Shown: positions 9,591 to 20,873 of the stretch, piece by piece
How the letters are laid out: every line of letters starts with the position of its first letter
Position numbering within the stretch: position 1 is the stretch's first letter
DNA from: Mycoplasma testudinis ATCC 43263
GTDB taxonomy: Bacteria; Bacillota_I; Bacilli_A; Mycoplasmatales; Mycoplasmoidaceae
Direction of reading: 5' to 3'
Length of the DNA: 64,000 nt
Assembly: GCF_000687795.1 (NCBI RefSeq)
Contig: NZ_JHXT01000005.1
Location: forward strand, 1 to 64,000
Position numbers and translations under genes: made by a program
Notes under the pieces: generated by a model
What the model saw: only the letters and a program-made list of their open reading frames with translations
Told to the model about the DNA's origin: nothing
Databases searched by the model: none

Positions 9591-12500
9591 ATGAAAAAAC
9601 ACATTCGCTGATTAATTCCCTTTTTAACAACAGCATTTTCAATTCCGGTTATCTTTTCATATACTAAAAATGATTTACCAAATTCTCATAATGAAATGCA
9701 GATTGTTAATCACAACTCTACAACACAACAGAAGCAAGAAGATTTATTTTTAAAGAAAATTCAATCCAATCAAGTTACCAAGCAAAAAGATAAAATATTC
9801 GAAAATTTTTTAGTTCACGATGCTAACTCAATACAAAGTGAAAAAGTTGAATTTCAAAATAATAGTTATATTTACAAACCAGATGATTTCACCAATCTCC
9901 AGACACAAACTAGTAATGCATTAAATTCAGTAAACAATAAACTTGTGAACGATTTTGAAAAAAAGGTAAATGATAATTTAGCTCAAATAAACAATTATGT
10001 AAAAATTACAAGAATCAAACCCATCGCCCAAGCTACAGGAACATCTGTCTATGATTCTATGAAACCTAGAGAATCATTCGCTAATGATCTTGCTTATGAA
10101 AGACACTCATATTATATGGTGACTGGATCATCTGGTTATTTACCGACCGGAAAATCAATTATGATTGGTCCGTCAAATTGGCTTAACCAAAATACTTATG
10201 AGGCACAGATTAAGTTCAAATCATTAGACGGAAACCAATGAACAAATTATCAAGATATCAACCAAGACTTTTCATTTGATCTTTCTGGAAAATCATATAA
10301 AGAAGGAAAAATAAAATTTAAATTTAATGGAACAGAATTTGATTTTAAAATTCCCCAAATAAATGACTTATTAGATCTACCTGAACGAAGTTATGGCGGC
10401 AGTAATGAATTTGCATTCATAATAAGTTTAACTAATGATGGCAGAGCACCTTATGTTGAAAATAGTTCAACATCTTGAAGATCTTTTTATCGATTCGGGT
10501 TAGAAGTAAAAGGTGAAGTAGTACCTAATGTATCATTAGATACAACAAACTACCAACTACAAAATAAGGATCTAAAAGCAACCGAATCAAACTCAGTGTA
10601 TTATCTTCCTTTTGTTTCTTCCAGCAGTCAAACTATTGTGGGGGAAAATACTTACTTTAGCAAAAGGAGAGCTGTCTTTGAACAAATTAAAAATTTGCAA
10701 GAAAACGAATCTTATAAAAATGCAACAACTGCAAAATCAAAAAACGTTGAAAATATAACCTCTAATGCTTTAAAGTTACAAAAAATACCTGTCAATCCTA
10801 ATTACGAAATTTATCAATATAACTATGTGGTTCCAGAAAGGCTTTCGACAAATGTTCAAAATTACTTAACAACAGAAGTTTTATCCAATTCGTTTCGTCA
10901 ATATGAAGGAATTGAAAATTTAATTGCGGAGAAAATTCGTATTTTAAAAAATTCCGGTGTTACAAAAAAAGCTAAACCAGTTACTAATGTATATACCCAA
11001 AGTGACGAAGATCAAATAAACCTACAATTTGGATTAGATCAAAATTTTTCATCAGTGTTAAATGCAATCGATAACATTAATTTACTAATTAAAAAAATTC
11101 AATCATTTCAAGAATCACAGGATAAATCGAAGGCCTTAGAGAAACTAAGAAATTTTGAAATTAATATGACGGATCTAAACCAGGCTGTCCAATTATTAGA
11201 CAATCAAGAAGAATTAATCAAAATTATTGTAAAAAGTGTTTGCAACGAAAGCAACTGTATTTTTGATTTAATTCAGAACAATCTTAATTTAAATGGGGCC
11301 TTCAAAACATTTGAAAAGTTAAATTACTATCATGACTTGCCAGAATTGATAAATGAGTTTTTGAACAAAACAACAATAGATGCTCAAGTCGATTATGGAG
11401 ATAATAAACCAACAACATTAAATGTCTTTAGTAAAAATAGTTTTAACAAATTAGAAGTTAGACAAGCTAATGCAATAAACCCATTGAGTAACATCGCTAG
11501 CAACATAATTCAAATTAAATTATCAAATATGATAATCAATTATCAGGATGAAAAATTCCCCAAAAGAAAGCTTATAAATTTAAGAAATTTATTGAATAAT
11601 TATTTACCAAACAATACTTTTGTAGTCAACCAAAATTTACTAGTTTATGAAATTAATTATCGATCGGATTTTAAAGATTTAAAAATATTGAACGAGCAAG
11701 ACGATGCCTTTAAAATCTTAAAGTCAAATGATCCAATCGGTTTGATTGCTTCAGGCTACTTGAATGAAAAAAATGCTAGCATTGCGAGACAAAACGTGGC
11801 TGTAACAGTTCAAAATTACATTAACTCAGACAGCACTATTCCTCAAATCAATGCAGCAGATATTGAAATCATAAACAAACAAAAATTAGCTGCCAGTGAA
11901 TACCAAGAAAATTTAAAACAATTAATTAATTCCAAAAACATTAATGTTGATATTAATGATCAGTTAGGATATTTTTACGCAGTTGTTGGGATTAAAAACT
12001 CAAATGATTTAAGGAAAATTGGTTCAATTTTAAACCCAGAAGTAAGCACACAAAAAATGTGGTTAATTATGCAAAGTAAAACTCAGCCTAACCTGCGTTA
12101 TTATCTTATGCGGCTAAAAGCTGCAAAAATTAAAATTAAATGAGATCAAATCCATTTTGCGCCTGATTCCAAAAATAAGCGGATAAATTTGCAAATCGAT
12201 AATTTTCAACTAAACAAAAATAAATATTTTGATTTTCGTTATGATGCAAATAATTTAATTAATCAAAAACAAGAATGAAAACTACCAGATACGAATGATT
12301 ACCAATTACAATGAACACAAACACAAGAAGAAAAAATGCAATTGTGATTTAATTTGGAAATGAGTTTGAACGATTTTGGAATTGGCATTAATAATGCTCA
12401 ATCATCAATAGATATGAGCGAACACGTTTTCAACATTCAATTAATGAAGCTTCAAGACCAAGATCAAAATATGAAATACGGCTTTATAAAATCCGAAATC

Positions 12501-12986
12501 AACTACATTAAAATCAATCCTTCATCAGTAAATAATATTTATTGGTTAACCTATCAAATAGATGAACAAAAACTGGAAAAAATTCCTTTAGAAATTCAAT
12601 TAAAAGAGCCAGCTGATTCGTCAAAAACCCCAGAACTAATTGTTAAACCATTACAAAATTTAACAAAATCAACTAATGACATATACATTAAACCATTTCA
12701 AAAAAAGATTGAACAAGATCTCATTAAATTAAGCCAAGAAAAATTTTCAAAGACACCTTGAAAACTAACGGATTTAAAAATTGATTTTCAAGACAGCAAA
12801 AACACAAAAATGAAAATTGATCATGTTTCACAAAAACCTTCTCAACAAAGAAGCAGTCTATCGAAAGCATTAATAATTGCACTAGGAGTTATCGGCTCAA
12901 TATCAGGATTAGGATTAATAATCGGAGCAGGATTAATCATTTATAAAAAACACTATAATCGTTGACCGTGAAACCGACCAAATTAA
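9591..12986 (+). CDS. Large anchored surface protein
   Basis: 1131 residues, read through many UGA codons. Residues 5-25 (WLIPFLTTAFSIPVIFS) form a signal peptide or anchor without a lipobox cysteine. Near the C-terminus ALIIALGVIGSISGLGLIIG is a glycine-spaced membrane helix, followed by a short basic tail, YKKHYNRWPWNRPN. The ectodomain is rich in Asn, Lys and Gln; I see only two Cys, four residues apart in CNESNC. I recognise no domain. The plan (signal, long ectodomain, one helix, short tail) matches mycoplasma cytadherence-type proteins, but the tail lacks the Pro-rich repeats found in the 43-55 kb array. The start is set by AGGAGA and it is probably monocistronic. Confidence 0.7.
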
Positions 12987-13009
12987 AAGTTCTTAATTAA
13001 AAAAATGAA

Positions 13010-13031
13010 AAAAGTCTGGGCAAACCCAGAC
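13010..13031 (-). terminator. Terminator of tRNA-Arg, possibly bidirectional
   Basis: Stem GTCTGGG / CCCAGAC around CAAA. On the minus strand it is followed by TTTTTTC; on the plus strand by CTTTAAATTTT, so it may also end the large surface-protein transcript. Confidence 0.85.
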
Positions 13032-13044
13032 CTTTAAATTTTAA

Positions 13045-13121
13045 TGGCGTCACCGACAGGAGTTGAACCTGCAACCCTCAGCTCCGCAAGCTGATGCTCT
13101 ATCCAATTGAGCTACGGCGAC
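13045..13121 (-). tRNA. tRNA-Arg, anticodon GCG
   Basis: 77 bases including an encoded CCA. Acceptor stem GTCGCCG / CGGTGAC has one G-T pair; anticodon stem TCAGC / GCTGA encloses the loop TTGCGGA, so the anticodon is GCG (codons CGC, CGU). The T loop TTCAACT is present. The gene is followed by a strong terminator and preceded by TATAAT. Many bacteria use ACG read as inosine for this box, so GCG is worth noting. Confidence 0.93.
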
Positions 13122-13135
13122 AAAATACAGTTGAT

Positions 13136-13141
13136 ATTATA
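13136..13141 (-). promoter_or_regulatory. -10 box of tRNA-Arg
   Basis: Minus-strand TATAAT, 15 bases before the 5' end of the mature tRNA. No good -35 box was seen. Confidence 0.55.
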
Positions 13142-13368
13142 GCATATTGATAATTACTAAAACGGTTAAATAAAACACATTAACCATTCAATTTTGGGCT
13201 TTTTGTGGCATTAACAATTTACCTTAAAAAGATTAAAAATAGTTATCCTTAATAGTAAGCGATCATTTTCCATCAAAAAAACAATTGAAATATTTTTCCA
13301 TAATCTCCCGTTTTATAAAACCAGAGGGTAAATATGATAAAATTGTACACGCCATTAAGAAATTTAAA

Positions 13369-14259
13369 ATGCCATCATTCAGTATCATCATCCCCACATA
13401 TAATTGTGCTCCATATTTAAAAACCGCATTAGAATCAATATCCAATCAAAAATATGATTTGGACAAAATTGAGATTTTAGTTATTGATGATGGATCAATT
13501 GATAACACTCCACAGATTGTCAACCAATTTAAAGAAACCCATCCAGAGCTAAACTTGCAATATTTTTATAAAGACAACCAAAATTGGGGGTCTGTTTTAA
13601 ATTTTGTTAAACACCAAAAACTTGCAACTAAAGACTATATTACTGTTCTTGATGCTGATGATACTTTAAATAAAAATATCTTTAAAAATTTAAAGAAAAT
13701 TAACATCAATAACTACGATTTAGTGATATCAGATTTTCATAAAAAAAGAAGTCATTATGTTTTTCATGTTTTTACATATGATTACTTTTTAAAACATCCA
13801 AAAAATAAGAATCAAGCACAAACTCCTTTTTGTGTTCCTTTGGGAAAATTCGCCAAAAAAGAATTATTTTATGATTTGCCAGATTTTAAAGAAAAAACAC
13901 CGTATCAAGACGCTTATTACTCATTGCAATTAATTAACCAAGCATCAAAAATACGTCATCTTAATAAGAGTGCGGGAAACTATTACTATAAGCGTATAGG
14001 CAACTCAATGTCATTACCATGGCAAGGTTCGAGATATCTTACTGAGGTTCAAATTTGTTTAGATTTTTTAAAAAATGATAGTCAAGAACTTGTTGCCTTT
14101 CATTTGTTACGCCGCAGCTTCCGAAAATTAGTTAAAGAAAACTTATACCGATTTCCAATCAAGCGCAGTTTCAAGTTTCAAAACATCCCTTGGTATGCTC
14201 GTTGAACAATGCGCTTAATTTATTTTTTCTTTTTAAAAAGTTGTTTTAGAAAAGTTTAA
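13369..14259 (+). CDS. GT2-family glycosyltransferase
   Basis: 296 residues from ATG 13369. The GT-A signature is clear: FSIIIPTYNCAPYLKTALES, VIDDGSIDNT and the DxD-type motif VLDADDT. It probably moves a sugar from a nucleotide sugar to a lipid or surface acceptor at the inner membrane face. A TTG at 13285 would add 28 residues, but relatives start near MPSFSIIIPTYN. The C-terminus, after UGA-coded Trp, is a short hydrophobic and basic tail (IYFFFLKSCFRKV) that may bind the membrane. It converges with rarA with a 4-base gap. Confidence 0.85.
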
Positions 14260-14263
14260 TTTT

Positions 14264-15505
14264 TTATTCTTCATGATAACGCTTCAAAGATTTTAACCAT
14301 GCTGTTAATTTAGCTTCATTAGCACTATGCTTAGGCGGATTATAATAATCTGCGTCCAAAAGTTTATCTGGAAGGTATTGTTGCTCTACTCAAGCATTGG
14401 GATAATCATGTGGATATTTGTATCCGACAACACCCAATTTCGTTGCAGATTTATAGTTGTTATCTTGCAAATGTTTTGGAATTGGATATGCTTTCCCATT
14501 AGAAGCATCTGTCATGGCTGCTGCAATCGCACTATAAGCAGCATTTGATTTTGGTGATAACGCCATCTCAATAACAAGATTACCCAAAATAGTGGTTGCT
14601 TCTGGAAACCCAACCTCTTTAGCAGCTTGTAACCCTAAATAAACACGAATACATAAATTAGGGTTTGCTAAACCAATATCTTCATATGCTACCATTTGCA
14701 AGCGTCTAGAAATTGCAACCAAATCTCCACCCATAATTAGTCGAGCTAAATAGTGTAACGACGCATCCACATCACTACCTCGTAATGATTTATGCAATGC
14801 TGATTTCAAATTATGATGTTCATCATCATAGTTAGAGTTTGTAACGTAAGCTTGATTCATAATGCTATTTAATAAAGTATTATCTATCTTGACATCTTGA
14901 TAAAGTTGTTTAATTAAATCAACCACATTGATTGCAGCTCGTACATCACCCAAAGTTTTGTCGGCAATCACTTTTAATAATTTATCGCTAATATTATTGA
15001 TCTCTAATTTTTTGACGATAGTTTTTAATCCCTCATAAACATCTTCAGCATTTAAAGGCAATAATTGCAAAATCTGACAACGACTGCGAATGGCAGGATT
15101 AATTACAAAAAAGGGATTTTCCGTAGTTGTAGCAAACAAAACAAAAGTACCACCTTCTAGTCCAGACAATAAGATATCTTGCTTGTCCCGATTTAATCGA
15201 TGAATTTCTTCTAAAATTAAAATATAACCAGTTGATATTTGAGCTGTTTTAATGATTTCAACTAGTTTTTCTTTGTTATCTGTAGTTGCGTTAAAAATTT
15301 GGTGTGGAATTTTTAAATCGTTTGCTAAAGCAGTTGCCATTGAGGTTTTGCCAATACCTGGTTTACCATAAAAAATTAACGAAAAGGCTTTTTTAGTTTG
15401 AGCCATTCGAGATACAATTCCATCGTTGTTTAATAAATGTTTTTGACCAAATACTTCTTTAATTGTTTTTGGTCTTAATTCAATGGCAAGAGGTTTAGTT
15501 TTCAT
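14264..15505 (-). CDS. rarA: Replication-associated recombination ATPase RarA (MgsA)
   Basis: 413 residues of the clamp-loader-like AAA+ family. Walker A is GKPGIGKTS, Walker B ILILEEIHRLN. The sensor region FATTTENPFFVINPAIRSR and the C-terminal sequence YPIPKHLQDNN are typical. It acts on stalled replication forks. The start overlaps the end of rsmI by 11 bases, so translation is probably coupled. The C-terminus needs two UGA=Trp codons. Confidence 0.93.
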
Positions 15506-16367
15506 TTTTGTCTAGTTGTTCTTGGAGTAATAAATTATACAAATTAGAACTTTCTAATTTAAAAACTTTAGCAGCATATTTACATGCGTCTTTTAAGCGC
15601 ATTTTATACTGAACTAGATTTTTAATTAGAATAATTGCATCATTTAAATTGTTGTGTTCAAACGGCGTTATTGATGCATCGTTATTATCAATAAGAATCA
15701 CAAATTCACCTTTTAAAGTTAACTGTTCACAAATGGATTTTGCGGTCCCAAAATAATAACATTCATTTAATTTGGTCAGCTCACGAGCCACACAGACTTT
15801 TAGATTCTTAAAAACTTCATCAACAATTAACAAACTATTTTTAATTCTGTGAACAGCTTCATAAAAGATGAGCGTGGCTGGTATTTTTTTTGCTGCATTT
15901 AATTGTTCGTGTAACTCTTTAATATTCCGTTCAAAAAACCCACCAAAATAGAAATGTTCACTTGGAAAACCACTTCCAGCCAATGCACATAAAATAGCAT
16001 TTGATCCATTTATGACCTCAACTTTGACTTGGGGTAATTTTGTTCTAATCTCATTAATTAGAATTTGCCCTGGATCACTAATGGTTGGATATCCAGCATC
16101 ACTCATTAAAGCACAATTATACTTTTTAACATAATCTAAAAATTCAGACGTTCTCTGCACTTCATTAAATTTATGATAGCTAATCATTTTTAAATGATTG
16201 AAGTCAATTTTCAATAATGACAATAATTTTTTGGTAGTTCGGGTGTCTTCACAAAATAAATATTGAATATCTGCCATAGAGTCTACAGCTCTTGCACTAA
16301 ATTCATTTAAATTACCTATCGGGCTAGCGATGACATAAAATGTTGTTGATTGGTTTTTAATGCTCAT
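15495..16367 (-). CDS. rsmI: 16S rRNA C1402 2'-O-methyltransferase RsmI
   Basis: 290 residues with the tetrapyrrole-methylase-type fold. Motifs ASPIGNLNEFSARAVD, CEDTRTTKKLL and MSDAGYPTISDPG match RsmI. It uses S-adenosylmethionine to methylate the decoding-site cytidine. No strong ribosome binding site is seen before ATG 16367. It heads a two-gene unit with rarA. Confidence 0.93.
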   Translation of the reverse strand: MSIKNQSTTFYVIASPIGNLNEFSARAVDSMADIQYLFCEDTRTTKKLLSLLKIDFNHLKMISYHKFNEVQRTSEFLDYVKKYNCALMSDAGYPTISDPGQILINEIRTKLPQVKVEVINGSNAILCALAGSGFPSEHFYFGGFFERNIKELHEQLNAAKKIPATLIFYEAVHRIKNSLLIVDEVFKNLKVCVARELTKLNECYYFGTAKSICEQLTLKGEFVILIDNNDASITPFEHNNLNDAIILIKNLVQYKMRLKDACKYAAKVFKLESSNLYNLLLQEQLDKNEN

Positions 16368-16413
16368 AATTTATTACTATTTTACAACACTAAAACCTAC
16401 CCAGCATATTAAC

Positions 16414-16431
16414 ACTCAATTAAAATTGAGT
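16414..16431. repeat. Perfect short palindrome upstream of rsmI
   Basis: ACTCAATT AA AATTGAGT. No T-run follows on either strand, so it is not a normal terminator. It lies between the divergent starts of rsmI and the next membrane gene and could be an operator. Confidence 0.45.
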
Positions 16432-16592
16432 AAAAAGATCAAAGGACATAGCTGCAGTATAAAAATTTTATAAATTTAGTTCATAGAGATTTCAAACATA
16501 ATTACAATTTTCTAATACTGACCTAGAATCAACTTTTAAAAAATGTTTTATAATACTAATCATTAAAGTTGACTGTTTAGGTAGAAACAACA

Positions 16593-17207
16593 ATGGTTTC
16601 AAAAGCTCACTACAGCATTGATAGAAAGTCATTTGATTTAAAAAATTATCAAGCCTTCTTTGAAAAATCGTCACAGTTAAAAAATTATTTAACCAAACCG
16701 GCTATTTTAATACCTTTACTATATAGTATCGCTTACTTTATACTAGTCATTGCCTATGCAATCACGCAAGGAATTTATTCAACTAGTAACTTCACCCCGA
16801 AATTTTCAGTCAACATAAACAACGGAATAGTTGTCGTTTCACAAATACCGCACCAAACAACTATTGCCGAAACATTTGTAAACGACATGCGCATTATTTG
16901 ACCTATTGGAATAATCTTCTTGATTTTTTCCTCCATCTGAATAACTTTAAAGGCGACTAACCCACTGCTGGTTTACCACTATATTAAAAAGTTAAACAAA
17001 ACTACTAAAAATCATTCAACCAATTGGTACGAACAACAACTTAAAAAATATTTACAACTATTAAGTTATTCCATTCGACAATATGAAGGAAAAATAGTTT
17101 TTCTTAATCCCACAGATGCATTAAATCAAATAATTAACAATAGTGAAATAATTTTTGGCAAAGACAATTTTGTTCAAAAGTATTTGGAAAGAATTAAAAC
17201 TAAATAA
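16593..17207 (+). CDS. Two-helix membrane protein, unknown function
   Basis: 204 residues. Hydrophobic segments at about 36-58 (AILIPLLYSIAYFILVIAYA) and 104-122 (IGIIFLIFSSIWIT, after a UGA-coded Trp) flank an extracellular-looking loop. A basic C-terminal domain of about 75 residues follows. TATAAT at 16549-16554 lies upstream. Its end overlaps the end of the converging rnmV gene by 8 bases. I recognise no family. Confidence 0.65.
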
Positions 17208-17781
17208 GTTTTTTATTTTCATGAAGCTTTAGCAAAATTGTTTGAACTTCTTCAAGGTTGATTTGCAACATATTTAATTGTTTATATAACTGCTTATGGT
17301 TAAAATATCCAATCTTCAAAACATCACATAGCTGCGCTCTTATTTGTTTTGAATTTAATTTTAAGTCCAAATACTCATTTCAAGAAATGGATTCAACTCT
17401 TTTATCGAATTTTTTGACATGTTTTGAAAAAGCGTTCAATATAGCTTCATCGTTAGCTTCAGCAATGCCAATTTTTTTAGATCCAGTGACCATATCCGAC
17501 GTTTTAATAAAACATTCTTTAAAAGATTTCAAATGACGAATAATAGTGTTACGTATTTTTCGTCCTTGATAATCAGGGTCTAAAAAAAGGATTACTCCTG
17601 TGCTTTCAGCAGCCTTTTTAATTAGGTTAATTGTGTTTTTGTCTAAAGCAGACCCATTAGTTTCAATGGTGTTAACGTGAAACAACTTTTTTAATTTTTC
17701 AGTATCAGTTTTGCCTTCTACAACTACCGATTCTTGGATAAATCCGCGACAATCTTTTTTAGATTTGGCGATTTGATTCAT
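17200..17781 (-). CDS. rnmV: Ribonuclease M5
   Basis: 193 residues. It matures the 5S rRNA ends. The TOPRIM domain is visible: ESVVVEGKTDTEKLKKLF (glutamate motif) and ILFLDPDYQGRKIRN (DxD motif). The C-terminal 60 residues follow a UGA-coded Trp. The start overlaps the 3' part of prs, and prs-rnmV neighbourhood is also known in M. genitalium. Confidence 0.88.
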
Positions 17782-18803
17782 TTATCATATTCTCCGTAAA
17801 TCGCTGAAATTGATGCACCATGAATATAACTGTGCAAAATCTTGGCATAAAAAATATCCAAGGAAACAATTTCCAAATTTGAAATTTGTTTAAGTTCTAA
17901 ACGTGGAGCAATGGTGTCAGTTACATAAAGTTTATCAATCATTTTTTTGGCTGCTGCTTCTTTAAAGTTAGCGATTGCATTCCCGTTAAATAATCCGTGT
18001 GTCGCAACAATAGCTACCTTTTTTGCGCCCTTCTTTTTTAGTAACTTAGAAGCTGATAAGATTGTCCCACCAGTATCAATCATGTCATCAACAATAACGC
18101 ATGTTTGATCTTTTACAGTCCCTAAAACATTGATTGATTCGGCAACATTTGGTTTTGGACGACGCTTATCAATAATTGCTAACGGAAGATTTAAATCTTC
18201 TGCAATTCGGCGTGCTCTTTTTACACCACCATAATCTGGTGAAACAATTGTTAAATCCTTTGGTTCATAATCTAAAAGCAAATGGCATAGCAAAACTTGT
18301 GTTGCTCTTAATGTGTCTACTGGAACACTAAAAAAGCCTTGTGCTTGTTCACTATGAATATCAGTTAAAGCAATTCTTGATGCTCCAGCTGTCATTAGTA
18401 AATCTGCAACTAATTTTGCACTAATGGGTTCACGTCCACGAGCCTTTCGGTCTTGCCGAGCATAGCCATAATAGGGCATTAAAACTGTAATTGATTTAGC
18501 AGAAGCCCGTTTAAAAGAATCAATTGCAATTAGTAACTCCATCAAATTATCATTAACAGGGTTTGAAGTTGATTGAATTACAATCACATCTTTATTGCGA
18601 ATGGAAATATCCGAACGGACATATATTTCCCCATCCGCAAATCGATTAACACAAATATCGCCTGGAGAAACTTTAAGTAATTTACAAGTTTTTTCTGTTA
18701 AATCTTTAGACGCTGATAAACCAAAAATAATATGATTATTTAAAAAGTGAGTATGGTGTTGTTTGCAGTACTCAGCAGGATATTTACAAAAAAGTTGCGG
18801 CAT
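17724..18803 (-). CDS. prs: Ribose-phosphate pyrophosphokinase
   Basis: Makes PRPP from ribose 5-phosphate and ATP for nucleotide synthesis. Typical motifs are RFADGEIYV, YGYARQDRKARGREP, the divalent-ion site VIVDDMIDTGGT and KRRPKPN. The N-terminus is about 25 residues longer than in most bacteria, but AAGGA before ATG 18803 supports the start. After IYGEYDK the codon is UGA. If it is Trp as elsewhere, the protein gains 19 residues and runs to TAG 17724-17726, overlapping rnmV by 58 bases (359 residues in all). Family members usually end near the UGA. Confidence 0.92.
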
Positions 18804-18887
18804 AGCGAATCCTTGAACTAGTTAAGAAGTATTTAAATTATAATTTAAAGTAACATGGTTTTTTAGTGATTATTTTTAAAATATATT

Positions 18888-18928
18888 AAAAAACAAAGAA
18901 AAGAACATCAGCGTAAAATGATGTTCTT
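18888..18928 (-). terminator. Terminator of the ArsD-like gene
   Basis: Stem AAGAACATCA / TGATGTTCTT; on the minus strand it is followed by TTCTTTGTTTTTTAA. Confidence 0.75.
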
Positions 18929-18948
18929 AATAAATTTAATATGTCATC

Positions 18949-19347
18949 TTACACACAAGCACAATCTTGAAGAAAATCCATTGTCTTGTCATTTCATTCA
19001 GCTATTAATTTTTTAGCATTCTTGAAGATGATTTCGATATCACTAGTACTTAAATTTAATAATTCCCGAAGGTCATGCAAAGATAAATAAGAACCTTTAT
19101 GAACAATTTTGTTGTCAATTAAAAAAACAGGAAGATTAGTGGGCTCTTTAAAAAGATTCGCAATAACAGAATTTTTTTCAAATTCTTCTGGGTTATTACC
19201 TAAGTTAAAACGAGTTGCACTTCATTTTTGAGAATTCTCTTTTAAAAAAGCAAATAAGGCAAAATAAATTGCTTTTTGGTTTTCTTCTAAAGCTGTAACT
19301 CCAGCATTTGTTCTTGCTAACATTGGTTCGTACAAAGAAACGATCAT
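18949..19347 (-). CDS. Small thioredoxin-fold protein resembling ArsD, without its cysteines
   Basis: 132 residues starting at ATG 19347 behind TTAGGAG. The layout follows ArsD, the arsenite-binding repressor and chaperone: a start like SLYEPMLARTNAGV, then TRFNLGNNPEEFEKN, then LPVFLIDNKIVHKGSYLS and an HDLRELL helix. ArsD carries metal-binding cysteines where this protein has Leu, Ala and Asn. Two cysteines stand instead at the extreme C-terminus (DCACV). It is a single gene with its own terminator. The ArsD relation is inference from pattern; no arsenic genes are nearby. Confidence 0.5.
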
Positions 19348-19440
19348 AATAACTCCTAACATCAATGTTCTTATTGTATAGCAGATTTCAATAATTAGGA
19401 ACAGATTTACTCAGCCCACTACATAAATCTGTTATAAATG

Positions 19441-19472
19441 AAAAAAGATAAACCAGTACAGGTTTATCTTTT
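19441..19472 (-). terminator. Terminator of rplK-rplA
   Basis: Stem AAAAGATAAACC / GGTTTATCTTTT with loop AGTACA; T-run on the minus strand. Confidence 0.9.
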
Positions 19473-19493
19473 GGCATTAAAATAAGTTAAAAC

Positions 19494-20168
19494 TTAAGCC
19501 ACTATTTTAACTTTAATACTTGGTCCCATCGTAGAAGTTAATACAATGTTTTGGATGTATGTCCCTTTTACTGTAGCGGGCTTGCGTGATTTAATTAAAT
19601 CTAGCAATGTATTAACATTGGCTTCAATTTGTTCAGTCGGAGTAGATGTTTTACCAACCGACATATGAATATTGCCAAATGTGTCTGTCCGATATTCTTT
19701 TTTACCTTTTTTGAATTCCTTAACAGTTGCAGGTACATCCACACTTACGGTTCCTGTTTTTGGGTTAGGCATTAAGCCACGCGGACCCAAAACCTTACCG
19801 AGCTTACCTAATTCCACCATGAATTTAGGCATCGTAATAATTACATCAAAGTCCATTCAACCCGATTTAATATCATTAATTTTGTCAGTATCACCTGCAA
19901 AATCTGCACCCGCGGCAATAGCAGCTTGTGGGTTGTCTGTTAAAGCTAATACTCGAATTGGCTTACCAGTGTAATAAGGTAAAGCGATTGCCCCTCTTAA
20001 TTGTTGTTCAGACTTAGTTGTATCTAAATTAAGTTTAACTGCGATATCAATTGAAGCATCAAATTTTGTTAATGAAGGATCTTTAATCAATTGAATTGCT
20101 TGAGTTAAATCATAAACTTGCTTTTTGTCAATTTTAGCACGTGCTAATTTTAATTTCTTACCAGCCAT
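19494..20168 (-). CDS. rplA: 50S ribosomal protein L1
   Basis: 224 residues, normal length. GRLMPNPKTGTV-type sequence (LGPRGLMPNPKTGTV) and FDASIDIAVKLNLD are diagnostic. One UGA-coded Trp joins the two halves at 19857. It binds 23S rRNA at the L1 stalk. It lies 2 bases after rplK and shares its promoter. Confidence 0.97.
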
Positions 20169-20170
20169 GA

Positions 20171-20617
20171 CTATTTCCCCTTCTTCGACTTAATCGGATC
20201 TACGCCTTCAATTTCAAGACCCATTTGTTTTGCTGTGCCGGCAACTAATCTTAGTGCTGCATCAATATCGTTAGCATTTAAATCAGGCATCTTGTATTCG
20301 GCGATTTTTAATGCAGCTTCTTTTGAAATCTTACCAACCTTTTCGGTTTTTGGATTTTTAGCTCCAGATTCAATTTTTGCAGCTTCTTTCAACATAACAG
20401 TAGTTGGGGTGGTTTTAGTTACAAAATCAAATGATTTATCATTGTAAGCAGTAATTACGACTGGAACAACTTTTCCCATTCGATCTTTTGTCTTATCATT
20501 AAATTGTTTCGTAAATTCACCCATGTTAATACCAACTGAAGCTAATGCTGGTCCAGGTTTAGCTTGACCACCTAATAGTTCTAATTTGGCAATTCTTGTG
20601 ACTTCTTTTTTAGCCAT
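20171..20617 (-). CDS. rplK: 50S ribosomal protein L11
   Basis: 148 residues. [20 protein letters not shown] and [19 protein letters not shown] are typical of L11. GGAGGTG stands seven bases before the start. It is the first gene of the L11-L1 unit. Confidence 0.97.
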   Translation of the reverse strand: MAKKEVTRIAKLELLGGQAKPGPALASVGINMGEFTKQFNDKTKDRMGKVVPVVITAYNDKSFDFVTKTTPTTVMLKEAAKIESGAKNPKTEKVGKISKEAALKIAEYKMPDLNANDIDAALRLVAGTAKQMGLEIEGVDPIKSKKGK

Positions 20618-20717
20618 AAAGCAACACCTCCGTGTTCGTTAGCGCAGTTTAGTTGAGCAAAGTGCTCTCCTGCTTGCTAATTTAAAGTTACGCATTATTC
20701 ACATAATGTGCCTATAT

Positions 20718-20746
20718 ATTATATAACCAAAACCAATAAAAGCAAA
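20718..20746 (-). promoter_or_regulatory. Promoter of rplK-rplA
   Basis: Minus-strand TATAAT at 20718-20723 with a weak -35 (TTTGCT) 17 bases upstream. The leader before ATG 20617 is about 95 bases and contains short inverted repeats. Confidence 0.5.
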
Positions 20747-20873
20747 AAAGATTAAAAACATTAATGCATCAAAAATAAGAATTCCAAAATTTGTCTAAAA
20801 GTCAGTAATAGCAAATTCACTAAAATAATGATTGATTGCAATTTGAAGCATAAAAACTTACCAAAATTTATAT

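Noticed and set aside
14327..14548. Cys/Ile-rich plus-strand frame opposite rarA
   Set aside because: Shadow of the rarA C-terminal part, which is conserved.
16492..16674. Minus-strand frame across the start of the two-helix membrane gene
   Set aside because: No start signal or family pattern; it overlaps a plus-strand gene with a promoter-like TATAAT.
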